The notes: a model not told the origin generated them from the letters alone. DNA of 64,000 nt from Asterias rubens (GCF_902459465.1 NC_047068.1:7440001-7504000); one strand, 5' to 3'; counted from the stretch's first letter, positions 23,181-36,400 are shown. Numbers and translations are program-made.

Positions 23181-23564
23181 TTAAAGGCAGTGGACGCTAT
23201 TGGTATTTACTCAATTTTTTTTTTAGCATAAAACCTTACTTGGTAACGAGTAATGGGGAGAGGTTGATAGTATAAAACATTGTGAGAAATGGCTCCCTCT
23301 GAAGTGATGTAGTTTTCGAGAAAAAAGTAATTTTACACGAGTTTGATTACGAAACCTCAGATATAGAATTTGAGGTCTCGAAATCAACCATCTAAAAGCA
23401 CACAACTTCGTGTGACAAGGGTGTTTTTTCTTTCATTATTATCTCGCAACTTCAACGACCAATTGAGCTCAAATGTTCACAGATTTGTTATTTTGCATAC
23501 GTTGAGATACACCAATTGAGAAGACTGGTGTTTGACAATTACCAATAGTGTCCAGTATCTTTAA
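23181..23564 (+). mobile_element. TTAA element, full length (384 bp)
   Basis: TTAA at both ends, TIR aaaggcagtggac and complement-like gtccagtatctttaa. It belongs to the signal-exon block and recurs at 27743-28126 and 39734-40118. Confidence 0.75.
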
Positions 23565-24793
23565 TTGAACACGAAACATTCAACAGCATAACAATAACTA
23601 TTGACTAAGTTCCATTACTTAAAAATAAAATGTAGGCTTGTTGTCAGAGTCGATTCGCAGTAACATTTGTTTAACTGTGGATATGGGTAACACCAAAATG
23701 AATATTCTTGATCCCCGATGCAAACTTAACATTTATTAAGTACATCTATTAAAGTATAATGTTGTTATGAGTTTACTCAAGTTCATTTGTTCATTACGAG
23801 TAAAATAAGCAGTACAAGAATAGTTTAATAAACACAATGAAAATAAAATAAAAAACAGCCTTTATATGTTGTTATCGAGGTAATTGTGAACTGCTTACAA
23901 CCATTGCTAACGTCATGTGCAAGAGGGTCTATGGAAATAAAAAGGGAAAGTCACTGTGGCATTATATCACCGACCTGCGGTAAAGTGCATCAAACTAATG
24001 CAAAAAGTGAAGAGAAAAGAAAGAAAAGAAAGGATAAAAATAACGACATATGCAAGAAGTGGTAACAATTTTTCGCATTGGTAACACACGTAATTGATGA
24101 TGGGCAGTTGGAAACATCCATTGTACATGTTTAAATATGTTGCCTAACGAATGAGGACACTATGTTGCAATCCAATGTATCACTGGGGCAAGCCTTAGGA
24201 GTAAATCTTATGATACCATAGGATTATGAGGAGTATGAAGTATCAATTTAAGACCCAATTTAATAACGATTTTACTCGGTGGGTCCACTTTACTGTAGCA
24301 GGAAATAACACACCGTGGTGCCTGTCGCATTAATATCATAAAATTTACAAGGAAAGGTGGAATGTTTTTTCTTTTTGTGACAATTTTGAATGTTTGCCTT
24401 TGTGCAGATGAGGTCGGTTTTGTCCTCGCTTCGATGCGTTTGAAGTATAAGCATATTTTTTTTGAAGACCCATTTTATAAGAGATTTTTTCTAGATCGAA
24501 TGGGAAAGGCTAGCTAGCCTTTGGTGGTGTTTCGGCATTTTAGGAAGCGCAAAAACACATAGTTAGACCAAACTACCAAGTTCTTATTAATATAAGCGTT
24601 CATTTTCTTTCATTTTTTTTTTTCGTTTTGTTTTGTTTTTTTAATCCATGCTTCTGTTGTCCCTTTTTTACGGTATAGTGGTTATGACTCATAGTTCTGA
24701 GAAGAACCAGCACCATTAAAGGGTGGGTTGTCTTCATTCTTGTGTGTCACAAACTGGAAACAGAAAGATAGTTAAAGTTTTGTACTTGAAAAA

Positions 24794-24857
24794 ATGAAGA
24801 AGTTGTTGCTGTTTGTGATCGTGATTGTGTTCGTGGTAGGATCGTTGGCTCTTGATG
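24794..24857 (+). CDS. Signal-peptide first exon, copy 1
   Basis: ATG in an A-rich context (A at -3) opens 21 codons: MKKLLLFV, a hydrophobic core to VVGS, then LALD, followed by donor gtaagt. It ends in phase 1, compatible with the EGF and TM exons of this locus. No ectodomain exon lies between it and the next signal exon at 29360, so it is either an alternative first exon for unit 2 or an orphan copy. No clear TATA box is visible. Confidence 0.72.
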
Positions 24858-25050
24858 GTAAGTAGCTCTGTCTCTAGGGTGGTAGACCAAATAATATGCA
24901 CATAATTGCTACGTCTAGTTTGGGAACTATCGTAAAACTGAAATTTGTCATAAAGCTAAATAATGGCAGCTTGCGTGAATTTGCCATCAGGGCCGGTTTT
25001 GTATAATGTTATCACTCCATTGCACGTAGGCCTACGATGTATTTATAATA

Positions 25051-26824
25051 ATATAGGTTTCTCGGTCAATTTCGTTAAATGAGCGACCAATTTAATTTTC
25101 ATGCGTTCGAATTAAAACTATTTTGCCTCTCCGGTTTTTACTGCGTTTCAAATTCAGAATTCGGCCATTCAATTTTGTTTTGAGGCATTCAAGTTGCTAG
25201 CATACTCATTCATTCATAAAACACAATCATCATTCAATTTAGCAAAGCTGGTTCGACTAGAGATTTTGTTGATCTAATCATTTAATTTTGTAAAGAGGCA
25301 ATCAATTTCGCTAAACGATTATTCAAAATAAATGTACGACTAAAGAAATACGAATAAACAGAGTTTTATTTATTAAAAAGATTTATAAAGCGCATTTCCA
25401 ACATAGACCAATGCGCTTTAAAATAAATTGTTTAATCAAATACAATAAAAAGCAAAAAATCACACACATTAAAAGCACAAAAAACAGCACATTAAAGAAG
25501 TGTATAAAGGATTAGTAAAAATATAAACCTATACGGGAAAAGCACTGCAAAGAAAAAGTTAAACCAGCAACATTAAAATTCCTTTGGAAAGAGGAAAGTT
25601 GCATTAGGGGCGTTACGAAGGCTCACAGGAAGACTGTCTTAAATAAAAGTCTGGACCCTGAAACAGAAAAAGACTTGTCCACGAAAGATCTTTTGGTGGA
25701 CGGTATGGCAAGTCGTGTGTGATCTTGGGTTTATCTAAGCCCTTGGCGACCAGAGTTTTTTTTATATATTCAAAAACTCTTGACCCATCCGATGTTGATT
25801 CGGAGAAGTCGAGATTATCAAGGACAAACGGTGTAAATTTCCCAGGTATTATATTTGGAGGAATGAATATATTGCTATCTTTGGTTTCGTCAGTGATCTG
25901 ATCTGCTACCGATGTTAAAAGGCGTTGCAGTTCGACATAACTGATGCACAAACCAAGTCCTCTCGAGAGGATATAATGCACGTAAAATAAGTGCACTTAA
26001 AGAGAAGGGGTTCACTCATGGGATCCTGGTTTGATCAGCAAAAAACTACCGCCCCCCCCCTTTTTTTTAAGCAGAAGATTTTGGGTTCGTGACTAGAACT
26101 GATCACTTGTCTCTAGACAATCAATTTCTAGGCCATGACTATACAAAACTGCTGAGAAATCCTTGGCATTTGATTTTGTGATTTGTCATAAATCATGCTT
26201 TTTATAGAGTTGTAACAATCCACTGTTAGATCTGTTAGACTTGATGCAATGATTTCCTATTTAAATAGTTCAACGTGAAACGCTTACAGTCCATTTTCCA
26301 GACTAGAAAAAGGCATATCCAAAGCTCAAAAGAATACCTTAGTCGGATTTTCCTGCTTTTCAGCTACACCATCTAGAATGCATGGCATAACGCTGTTTTG
26401 GAAAATTGCCCCTGCCTTGAAGTACTATAGTCTGGTCCCCTATCATGAGTTAGTGGTCCATTCCATCTTGAACCTGTGATAGTACGAAACGGTTTGCCTT
26501 ATACAGTTTATCTGTTTATTCGTATTTCTTTAATCGTACTTATTTGAATCTTCGGTGAGCGAAATTGATTGCCTCTTTACGAAATTGAAAATGATTAAAT
26601 CAGCAAAATCTCTAGTCGAACCAGCTTTGCTAAATTGAATGATGATTGTGTGTCATGAAAAAGAATGAGTGTGCTAGGAACTTGAATGCCTCAAAACGAA
26701 ATTGAATGAACGAATTCTGAATTTGAAACGCAGTAAAAACCGGTGAGGCAAAATAGCTTTAATTCGAGCGCCTGAAAATGAAATTGGCTGCTCATTTGCC
26801 GAATTTGACCGAGAAAACCTATAA
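25051..26824. mobile_element. TIR DNA transposon, ~1.77 kb, non-autonomous or degraded
   Basis: About 300-bp imperfect terminal inverted repeats: the left arm starts ataggtttctcggtcaat (25053) and the right arm is its reverse complement ending near 26823. TATA-like bases at both outer ends could be a target duplication. One ORF is inside. Truncated copies containing only the left half occur at 29615-30471 and 41613-42515; their ends coincide with duplication or deletion breakpoints. The superfamily is not identified. Confidence 0.75.
25613..25996 (-). CDS. Transposon-derived ORF fragment
   Basis: 127 codons on the minus strand inside the TIR element. It reads [11 protein letters not shown] and then [15 protein letters not shown]; a similar DN-x-D...DG pattern occurs, as I recall, in large transposon-like ORFs of marine invertebrates. 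It lacks a complete domain and is truncated in the copy at 42169-42507. The family call is tentative. Confidence 0.4.
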   Translation of the reverse strand: MHLFYVHYILSRGLGLCISYVELQRLLTSVADQITDETKDSNIFIPPNIIPGKFTPFVLDNLDFSESTSDGSRVFEYIKKTLVAKGLDKPKITHDLPYRPPKDLSWTSLFLFQGPDFYLRQSSCEPS

Positions 26825-27453
26825 AAGAGTGAAGAAAAAAACCCACTCGTTTTGTACACCATATCTTTTGCAAAAAGGTATGGCGGACAACTCTTATAAG
26901 AGTGAAAGACGGGTATTTTCAACTCGATTTAGAGTAAAGTTCGTTCCAATTTCAACCAGAAAAAGTGATACGGATTGACTTTCAATCTCAAAAGAGCACA
27001 ATTGACACCACTCGGACAAGAGAGTGAAATGTTCACTCTCTACATGAAGAGAGTAGTATTTTCCAAGAGTGTGACCCCTTGTAAGTTACAAACAAAGCAG
27101 TCTTGATAAGGACCATGAGTGTTTTGCCACATAGCAGACCGGCAGCGCAAAGAGAAATCATCAACTTCTCCTTTCACTCTTGAACAAAAAGCATTTTTCT
27201 CATCTTAGAAGTCTTGTCTGCTGTGGACTTGGTCAAAGACAATGCTTTCTTTGTTTGTTGTTTTTAATAGATACAAGTTTTCAATCCTGGTCAATAAGTC
27301 TTTATAAAAAAAATGCCATAGGCCTATATCTTGACAAAGGTATGTCAGGAGTAAACCTTTGGTCCCTTTAAAATTGAGCCTTTTATTTCAAACAATGATT
27401 TTTTAGATGTTTATAACTTCACTTTAAACATAAAGTTTGCGCACAATGCTTTA
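26825..27453. other. Unique spacer between signal-exon blocks
   Basis: About 630 bp outside the duplications. I see no exon or recognisable repeat, only A/T-rich sequence with several agagtg runs. Confidence 0.5.
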
Positions 27454-30400
27454 GATTGATCAATTAACGGAACGAGAACGCAACCTTATTTCTTGCATTA
27501 TTATATCCCGTTTTTGAAGCATTTCATTATATTATTTCTTTAATGTTTTACTTCTGTACTGGAAATGTTGTACAATCGTGCTGAGAAAGAGGAAAACTCT
27601 CTCATTTTCTTTAACTCGCTAGGTTTACTTCCTTAAGTTGTATTTTTTTGCACATGTTCCTAAATTTTTTAAAATGGCATGTATACGTCTACTTGGTTCT
27701 TTTTAAAGGGGCGGAGTTTTCACACAGATTGTAGATGTTTATTTAAAGGCAGTGGACGCTATTGGTATTTACTCAATTTTTTTTTTAGCATAAAACCTTA
27801 CTTGGTAACGAGTAATGGGGAGAGGTTGATAGTATAAAACATTGTGAGAAATGGCTCCCTCTGAAGTGATGTAGTTTTCGAGAAAGAAGTAATTTTCCAC
27901 GAGTTTGATTTTGAAACCTCAGATTTAGAATTTGAGGTCTCGAAATCAACCATCTAAAAGCACACAACTTCGTGTGACAAGGGTGTTTTTTCTTTCATTA
28001 TTATCTCGCAACTTCAACGACCAATTGAGCTCAAATGTTCACAGATTTGTTATTTTGCATACGTTGAGATACACCAATTGAGAAGACTGGTGTTTGACAA
28101 TTACCAATAGTGTCCAGTATCTTTAATTGAACACGAAACATTCAACAGCATAACAATAACTATTGACTAAGTTCCATTACTTAAAAATAAAATGTAGGCT
28201 TGTTGTCAGAGTCGATTCGTAGTAACATTTGTTTAACTGTGGATATGGGTAACACCAAAATGAATATTCTTGATCCCCGATGCAAACTTAACATTTATTA
28301 AGTACATCTATTAAAGTATAATGTTGTTATGAGTTTACTCAAGTTCATTTGTTCATTACGAGTAAAATAAGCAGTACAAGAATAGTTTAATAAACACAAT
28401 AAAAAAAATATACATAAAACAGCCTTTATATTTTGTTATCGAGGTAATTGTGAACTGCTTACAACCATTGCTAACGTCATGTGCAAGGGGGTCTATGGAA
28501 ATAAAAAGGGAAAGTCCCTGTGGCATTATATCACCGACCTGCGGTAAAGTGCATCAAACTAATGCAAAAAGTGAAGAGAAAAGAAAGAAAAGAAAGGATA
28601 AAAATAACGACATATGCAAGAAGTGGTAACAATTTTTCGCATTGGTTATACACGTAATTGATGATGGGCAGTTGGAAACATCCATTGTACATGTTTAAAT
28701 ATGTTGCCTAACGAATGAGGACACTATGTTGCAATCCAATGTATCACTGGGGCAAGCCTTAGGAGTAAATCTTATGATACCATAGGATTATGAGGAGTAT
28801 GAAGTATCAATTTAAGACCCAATTTAATAACGATTTTACTCGGTGGGTCCACTTTACTGTAGCAGGAAATAACACACCGTGGTGCCTGTCGCATTAATAT
28901 CATAAAATTTACAAGGAAAGGTGGAATGTTTTTTCTTTTTGTGACAATTTTGAATGTTTGCCTTTGTGCAGATGAGGTCGGTTTTGTCCTCGCTTCGATG
29001 CGTTTGAAGTATAAGCATATTTTTTTTGAAGACCCATTTTATAAGAGATTTTTTTCTAGATCGAATGGGAAAGGCTAGCTAGCCTTTGGTGGTGTTTCGG
29101 CATTTTAGGAAGTGCAAAAACACATAGTTAGACCAAACTACCAAGTTCTTATTAATATAAGCGTTCATTTTCTTTCATTTTTTTTTTTTCGTTTTGTTTT
29201 GTTTTTTTAATCCATGCTTCTGTTGTCCCTTTTTTACGGTATAGTGGTTATGACTCATAGTTCTGAGAAGAACCAGCACCATTAAAGGGTGGGTTGTCTT
29301 CATTCTTGTGTGTCACAAACTGGAAACAGAAAGATAGTTAAAGTTTTGTACTTGAAAAAATGAAGAAGTTGTTGCTGTTTGTGATCGTGATTGTGTTCGT
29401 GGTAGGATCGTTGGCTCTTGATGGTAAGTAGCTCTGTCTCTGGGGTGGTAGACCAAATAATATGCACATAATTGCTACGTCTAGTTTGGGAACTATCGTA
29501 AAACTGAAATTTGTCATAAAGCTAAATAATGGCAGCTTGCGTGAATTTGCCATCAGGGCCGGTTTTGTATAATGTTATCACTCCATTGCACGTAGGCCTA
29601 CGATGTATTTATAATAATATGGGTTTCTCGGTCAATTTCGTTAAATGAGCGACCAATTTAATTTTCATGCGTTCGAATTAAAACTATTTTGCCTCTCCGG
29701 TTTTTACTGCGTTTCAAATTCAGAATTCGGCCATTCAATTTTGTTTTGAGGCATTCAAGTTGCTAGCATACTCATTCATTCATAAAACACAATCATCATT
29801 CAATTTAGCAAAGCTGGTTCGACTAGAGATTTTGTTGATCTAATCATTTAATTTTGTAAAGAGGCAATCAATTTCGCTAAACGATTATTCAAAATAAATG
29901 TACGACTAAAGAAATACGAATAAACAGAGTTTTATTTATTAAAAAGATTTATAAAGCGCATTTCCAACATAGACCAATGCGCTTTAAAATAAATTGTTTA
30001 ATCAAATACAATAAAAAGCAAAAAATCACACACATTAAAAGCACAAAAAACAGCACATTAAAGAAGTGTATAAAGGATTAGTAAAAATATAAACCTATAC
30101 GGGAAAAGCACTGCAAAGAAAAAGTTAAACCAGCAACATTAAAATTCCTTTGGAAAGAGGAAAGTTGCATTAGGGGCGTTACGAAGGCTCACAGGAAGAC
30201 TGTCTTAAATAAAAGTCTGGACCCTGAAACAGAAAAAGACTTGTCCACGAAAGATCTTTTGGTGGACGGTATGGCAAGTCGTGTGTGATCTTGGGTTTAT
30301 CTAAGCCCTTGGCGACCAGAGTTTTTTTTATATATTCAAAAACTCTTGACCCATCCGATGTTGATTCGGAGAAGTCGAGATTATCAAGGACAAACGGTGT

Positions 30401-30471
30401 AAATTTCCCAGGTATTATATTTGGAGGAATGAATATATTGCCATCTTTGGTTTCGTCAGTGATCTGATCTG
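27454..30471 (+). repeat. Signal-exon block, copy 2
   Basis: Near-identical to 22879-25905. It ends abruptly inside the TIR transposon remnant and is followed within about 10 bp by sequence homologous to 49955 onward, which marks a deletion junction. Confidence 0.87.
29360..29423 (+). CDS. Unit 2 exon: signal peptide (block copy 2)
   Basis: 64 bp, identical in translation to the exons at 24794 and 41350, with donor gtaagt and a phase 1 end. It is the nearest upstream start for the unit 2 TM exon. Confidence 0.75.
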
Positions 30472-33400
30472 TTGCATTTCTGTAGATAATGTTAGCAGTA
30501 TTTTAGGACGAGTAACTCGTCCTAACTCAAGATAAGACTAGTCCTAACTCTTTGTGAAATCCACCCCTGGTGACAGTTGATTTGGGTCGATGGCACAAAT
30601 TAGTTTGGTGTAGCCCTCACCTTGAAGTGGCCGTCTGACCTTGTGATGTTAGGTGATTTCTCATACGTGTTTTGAATAATAATAATAATAAAAAGTGTGT
30701 ACAAGGTGAGAGCACATGCAAGTATATAGGGCAATTTAATTATTAGGCATGGTTTGTTGGCTCTGCAAGAGGCCTACAAAGATTTGTAAAAAAAAAATCT
30801 GTCAAAAACTTGACCTAGCATTTATATATGAAAGATAATGAAAAAACTAAAAACAGATATTTTTAATTACAACAAAATTTGTAAGATTTGAAACTAATGT
30901 TTGTTAGAACGAGTAACTCGTCCTAACTCAGAATGGGTTTAATGCATATTTACATCAATGCATACTAAACGTCTATGGTTGCTAAACTTTAACTGGTCCT
31001 AAGTCCTAAGATTAATCGTAAGTTAGAAAGAGTTTTGTTAAAATTGCAGATGGTCAGAGTAGGGAAGTTACTAAATTTCTTATTTGTACTTTGATCTTTC
31101 ATTAGATAAGCCGACGTATGAAATCAACACGGTATTGTTAGTTGCACTTATCATTGTTGGGTTGGTTGTCATAATTGTTCTTCCGATTTTAATTATTGTG
31201 TGCGTCAAGTTGAGGAAAGCACAGAAAGATCCTCAAAGAAACCGCGGGGAACAGGTAGGACAAACTTTTCAACTCAATCTTGCCTGCATGATGAAGTAAA
31301 CAACACTTAAAGACAATGGGGTGGATTTCACAAAGAAAGACTAGTCTTTTCTGGACGGGTTACTCGTCCTATCTTAGGACTAGCCTAAAGGTTTTTTCTC
31401 CTATAGGACTAGTCCCAACTCTTTGTGAAATCGACCCCTGGCTTTGGTAATTGTCAAAGACCAGCTATTTCTCACTTTGTATACCTAAACCTAAGCTTTC
31501 AGATGCCTTGAATTCAAGACCTAAGCTGAGGTATTCAGTTCAAATATTTTAGTGAGAAATTACTTCTTATTCAAAAACTGTGTTACTTCAGAGGGAGCCA
31601 TTTCTCACAATGTTGTTAACTATCAACAGCTCTCCATTGCTCGTTACCAAGTAAGTTTTGATGCTAACACTTATTTTGAGTAATTACAAACAAATTAATT
31701 TCCTTTAAAGACCTGCTTGAACGATAATGTCAAGTCGTGAACTTTGCTGAATTCCACTTAAAATGTTTTCGATGAATAAGGAAATCGAGTCATATGATTA
31801 TAAATAGGTTTCAATTGTGTAAAGAAACAATCATTTTGTATGCCCTTGTCCAGAGCTTTTCTGCGAGATTTGCGAAAAGCCCCGTTACGTAATCACTCTC
31901 AAAACGTCATAAGTAGATAAAGCCGCTTTGTTGCAGCGTGGATGTATAACAAAGCAAACTCCCACAAATGACGTCAGCGGCATTGTCCTTTGACGCCCGC
32001 TCTCAACGGCAGAAGTGTTTTTAGTTTTTCAAAAAACCTTTAGGTAGGGGCCTGATTTTTTAATCGATAATTACGAAAAGTTCAGAAGTGTACACATTTT
32101 AAAATTACATTAAAATGGTGAACAAGTGCATTATAAACAAGTAAAAATACCATTTCTGTTGAAAACATTCCGCTCAGGTAGCTGTTTAAATAATAATACA
32201 AAGAAGTACACAAATTTTGCTGAAATGATATGTCACACGTACTATGATAGCATTCTGCATGACAAGAATAGACAGGCTGTCCCAGAGCTGAAAATCAAAC
32301 CATCCAACCCCCCCGAAAAAAAAGAGAGAACAAAAAAGTTAATTTAAATGTTTGTTATTAACAGTTTAACAAAACGCGATTAGAGTTAAATTAATACATT
32401 TTAACACACACACCAGTACAATAAACCAAAAGTTCTATGTATACATACTCTCCCTTTTACTTTGTGTTCGTATCCTTAAGAAATATGAGTCTAGAAAATA
32501 TATTGTGTGGTTTCTTGTGATGTTTAGGACCCCCGTGATATTGTGAGTGTACCCGCCAACGATCCGTCTGTTGAAGCGGGAGGAATAACTAATCCAGCCG
32601 AATCACCGATCGAACTACACCCAATGACACAGCCTGTTATCTCAGGAGGAATGTCTAACCCAGCCCAACCACCAATCGATATACATATGACAGAAGAAGA
32701 AGTTAAATATGAGAACGCCGGTCTTCCAACTTGGGCAGTCAAGTGGTCCATTTTGTGGACGAACGTGATCTTGGAAGAAACAGTACTCGGTAGAGGCAAC
32801 TTCGGAGAGGTTCGTCTTGGTGGCATTAAGATGGGTGGCAACAGAGTTACTAAAGCTGCAATCAAAATGCTCATAGGTTGGTTAACAATTATTATGTACG
32901 TATAGTAGCTCAAGGTCTCTAAATCGGGACCACAAGGTGGCTTATCTTTTGTAGTTAAGTGACAGGATAAGCAGTTTTATTTGTCACCATGTTGTTTGTG
33001 ATGTGGGGAATCTGTCAAACCGATTTCTTGAACACATTTTCTGTCATGTAAACCTTCCAGCTTTTTTTTTTACATTTGTTTGTTTTGTTTTGTTTGAGTT
33101 GTTTGTTTTGATTGAGGAAGTAGTAAATTGTGTTTGGTTGTAAACAATGATTATTGTGATGATTGACAGCAGAAAGTCTCCGTCTTGAAACACAAACTTT
33201 TTCCTTTTATCTAGCTGGCGCATCAGAGAAAAGCACTGCTGACTTTTGGAAGGAGTTCAAATTGATGACAGTAATCGGACCCCACCCCAATGTCATCGGT
33301 CTTTTGGGTGCTTGTATAAACGCAGGTAGAAATAATAATTATTTCTAATTTCGATTAAAACCTTAACCTTCCGTGAAAAAAAAAGAAAAACACCTGATAT

Positions 33401-36400
33401 TTTTTGTATTTTTCAAACAAATAGGCCCTATGAATGTGCTAAAAAATTCCTTGACAAAGCACATGAGCCATTTTTTTTCATCAACACACGACTGCTTACT
33501 ATGATGAAACTCCTTCAGGTATAAAGAGGAAAAGAGTGGGGAAAAACTTCATGCACATGATGTCATTTGAGTACGGCACCCTCTTGGCTGGAAATCAAAA
33601 GAGTGGCTTGAAATCGAAAGAATGTTGCAAATTTTCCCATTGATTCACCTTCGCTTTTGAAGCAAAATATATGTTGATGTGTGTCCTTGTAAATTTGAAT
33701 GCCGCATTTCTTTGTGGGTTTCAGCTAAGTCTGTCAAAAGAAGAAAAAAATACTTATAATTAAGTAAGTTATGTTTTGTTCCAGGAAATCTCTACGTTGC
33801 GTTGGAGTACCTTCCTGGAAATAATCTCCACAAACATCTTCTGGAAAATGGCCCAAACCAGCAGCAAAGGAAACCTCTTACTATCATGCAAAAGTTGAAA
33901 TTTAGTGTGGAAATTGCAAAAGGAATGCAGCATCTCTCTGAAGCAGGGGTGAGTTATTTTTTTTAATAAAATAGTAACTTTATGCAGAGTAGTAATTTCG
34001 CTCCGCCCCAATGGCCAGGCTATCCAGGACAAGGGATGGGCTAATCAGCTTGCACAGATTCTTGTTCAGGAAGTATGTCATGCGTACAGTGTGAGTGTGA
34101 TGCATGATGGGACTGAGCATTTTCAGGATATAGGACCGTGCTTAATACAATTGCTGTCCCAGCGCCTTTGGTTAATGTAAGGCGCTGGAGACGAGCGAAA
34201 GTAGGAACGGGAGACTTTGGAACGCTAGGTGGCAGCAGACTAACCAGGTGAAATTCCATTGTTTACGTAGTTCTGGACATGCGCACATTACCAAGAACAA
34301 TGGATTTAACTAGTAAGTCTGCTGTCACCTAGCGTCTTAAAAGGCTGTTGGTTCATGACGTGTGTGTCCCTCTTGATTTTCTCCACCCAACAGGGGTAAA
34401 TGGATGCCTATAATCTGTTTGAACATGAAGGTAGAAGGATGAGGTTGTTTTGTATTAATTTAATTAAACGACCACTAGGACGACCATTAGCCAAAATTTT
34501 GGCCCGACCATTATAAGCATTGAACTAATTACTAGGCTGCAATCGGGTAAAGTAAGAATGTGTGAGATGAACATTTTATGATTTTTTTCCGCCATCTAGG
34601 TAATAATATTGAAAATTTCACCCTATCCTGGGTGCATCATCAAACCTGATAAAACATTTGGTTGATATCCGTCCTCTAATTGGTACTCGCTCAATGGGAG
34701 ACTTTCTGGGACGATAGAGGGCAGCAGACTTACCGGATAAATCCATTGTTCTCAGAATTATGCGCATGTTCAGAACTACGTAAACAATGGAAATTTACCC
34801 GGTATGTCTGCTGCCACCTAGCGTTGGAAAGTCTCCTATTGGATGTTGTATCAAATGAAATAAATTAAATTAAGTTGAAAAAAATAGCCAATATCTGTTT
34901 TGGTATAAAATACACGTCACTATGTTCTTGCTTTTGTTTATTTGTCTATCTGATCTTTCCATCCAGGGAACCTGGCAAGCTCCACAAATGAAGATAAACA
35001 CCAAGCTGGCAACAACCAATCTCTCTCGTACAATTATTGGTTTAACGTCTATGATTATGAACTGCGAAAATCAAGAAATTGTGATTCAGTAACTAGACGA
35101 CACAATTTATTCTAGTCATAGTGAAATCAGCGGTTAGCTGGGGGATTCGAACCCGCAACCTTATGATTGCAAGTCCTGCACTCTAACCACTTGACCACGA
35201 TGACCATGCTGTTACCACGATCTGTTGCACTTTACTGCCTGTTGGTAGTGACACCAAATCTCTCTCCGTGAGTTGTGGTGGCTCTGTAAAAACACACAAT
35301 TGTTTTATCAACTCAACATGTTTATCTTTGCAGATAATTCACCGTGATTTGGCAGCTAGGAACATACTTCTCGGAGAGGAGTTAGTCGCCAAGGTTTCTG
35401 ATTTTGGATTGTCTCGCAGAGAACATATCTATGTCCAAGTATCGGAGGTAATTTAAAGTCGGCAGGAGCTCTTGCAGTAATGTCAGTCCCTATGCCCTAG
35501 TGCTGTAGACCTTTATCTTCAGGCACTTTGTATTTCTTCCATAAATATCAGTGTAACCAGACTGCGGCTGAACGGGCGCCACATTACGCTTTTGTTCATA
35601 ATTGGTGTCGGCATGTCAAAAAGGTCTAGTGATTATCAGATTGGATTTATTTAGCGCCTAATATAAAGTTATCCAAATAATTCAGGTCGACAATCCGAAT
35701 TTCGCAAGGTCAGGTCATGCTCTTGTCAAGTTATCTTAACTTTGTTCAAACCGCGGAACTGTTTCACCGAAATTATCATCTCTTGAAATTAAAATGGGTA
35801 GGATATAAAAAAAGTACAGAATGATAAATTATCAAAAAGATAAGTGCCAACAGCTCATTGTTTAAAATCTTGCCCTTGCTAGCATTTTTTGAATTTCTGA
35901 GAAATATTTTAGACTGGAATATTGTCAGAAAGAAGTAATTTTCCACGAATTTGATTTTGAGACCTCATAATTATAGATTTGGAGGTCTCGAAATCAAGCA
36001 TCTGAAACCACAAAACTTTGTGTGACAAGGGGGGTTTTTCTTTCATTATTGTCTCGCAACTTTGACGACCAACTTAGCTTTACTTTCACAAGTTTGTTAT
36101 TTTATGCAAATGTTGAGATACACCAAGTGAGAAGACTGGTCTTTGACAATTACCAATAGTGTCCAGTGTCTTTAACCTTCCTAAAAGCTTTAGGATCATG
36201 TCTCATCAATATTTTGTCTTATTTTAACAACAGGCGGCGATTCCGATTCGCTGGTTGTCCATAGAATCCCTGACGAGTCAGCTGTATGTTTCCCAAAGTG
36301 ACGTGTGAGTCTTTGTAAATGAAATATTTATTACTTACACTTTGATTAATATTTGATTGATTGATATTGATAGTTTATTATTATTATTCCTTTTATATAT

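Larger units (their letters stand above)
14749..25959 (+). repeat. Large direct duplication, copy 1
   Basis: Collinear with 30695-42515, at an offset of 16553 through most of its 3' part. It runs from just before the TM exon through the kinase, the 3' UTR and the downstream signal-exon block. From about 18.5 kb on the copies differ at only scattered bases; before that they are clearly more diverged. Confidence 0.9.
22879..25959 (+). repeat. Signal-exon block, copy 1
   Basis: A block of about 3 kb, repeated at 27454-30471 and 39432-42515. It holds a 384-bp TTAA element, probable promoter and 5' UTR sequence, a signal-peptide exon and the left half of a TIR transposon. The left boundary falls where the fold-back element at 22706-22878 ends. 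Confidence 0.85.

Noticed and set aside
23223..23405. 60-codon frame repeated at 27785 and 39777
   Set aside because: It lies wholly inside the TTAA inverted-repeat element and appears in every copy; no protein features.
25719..25901. Plus-strand 60-codon frame, also at 30285 and 42275
   Set aside because: Antisense shadow of the transposon ORF.
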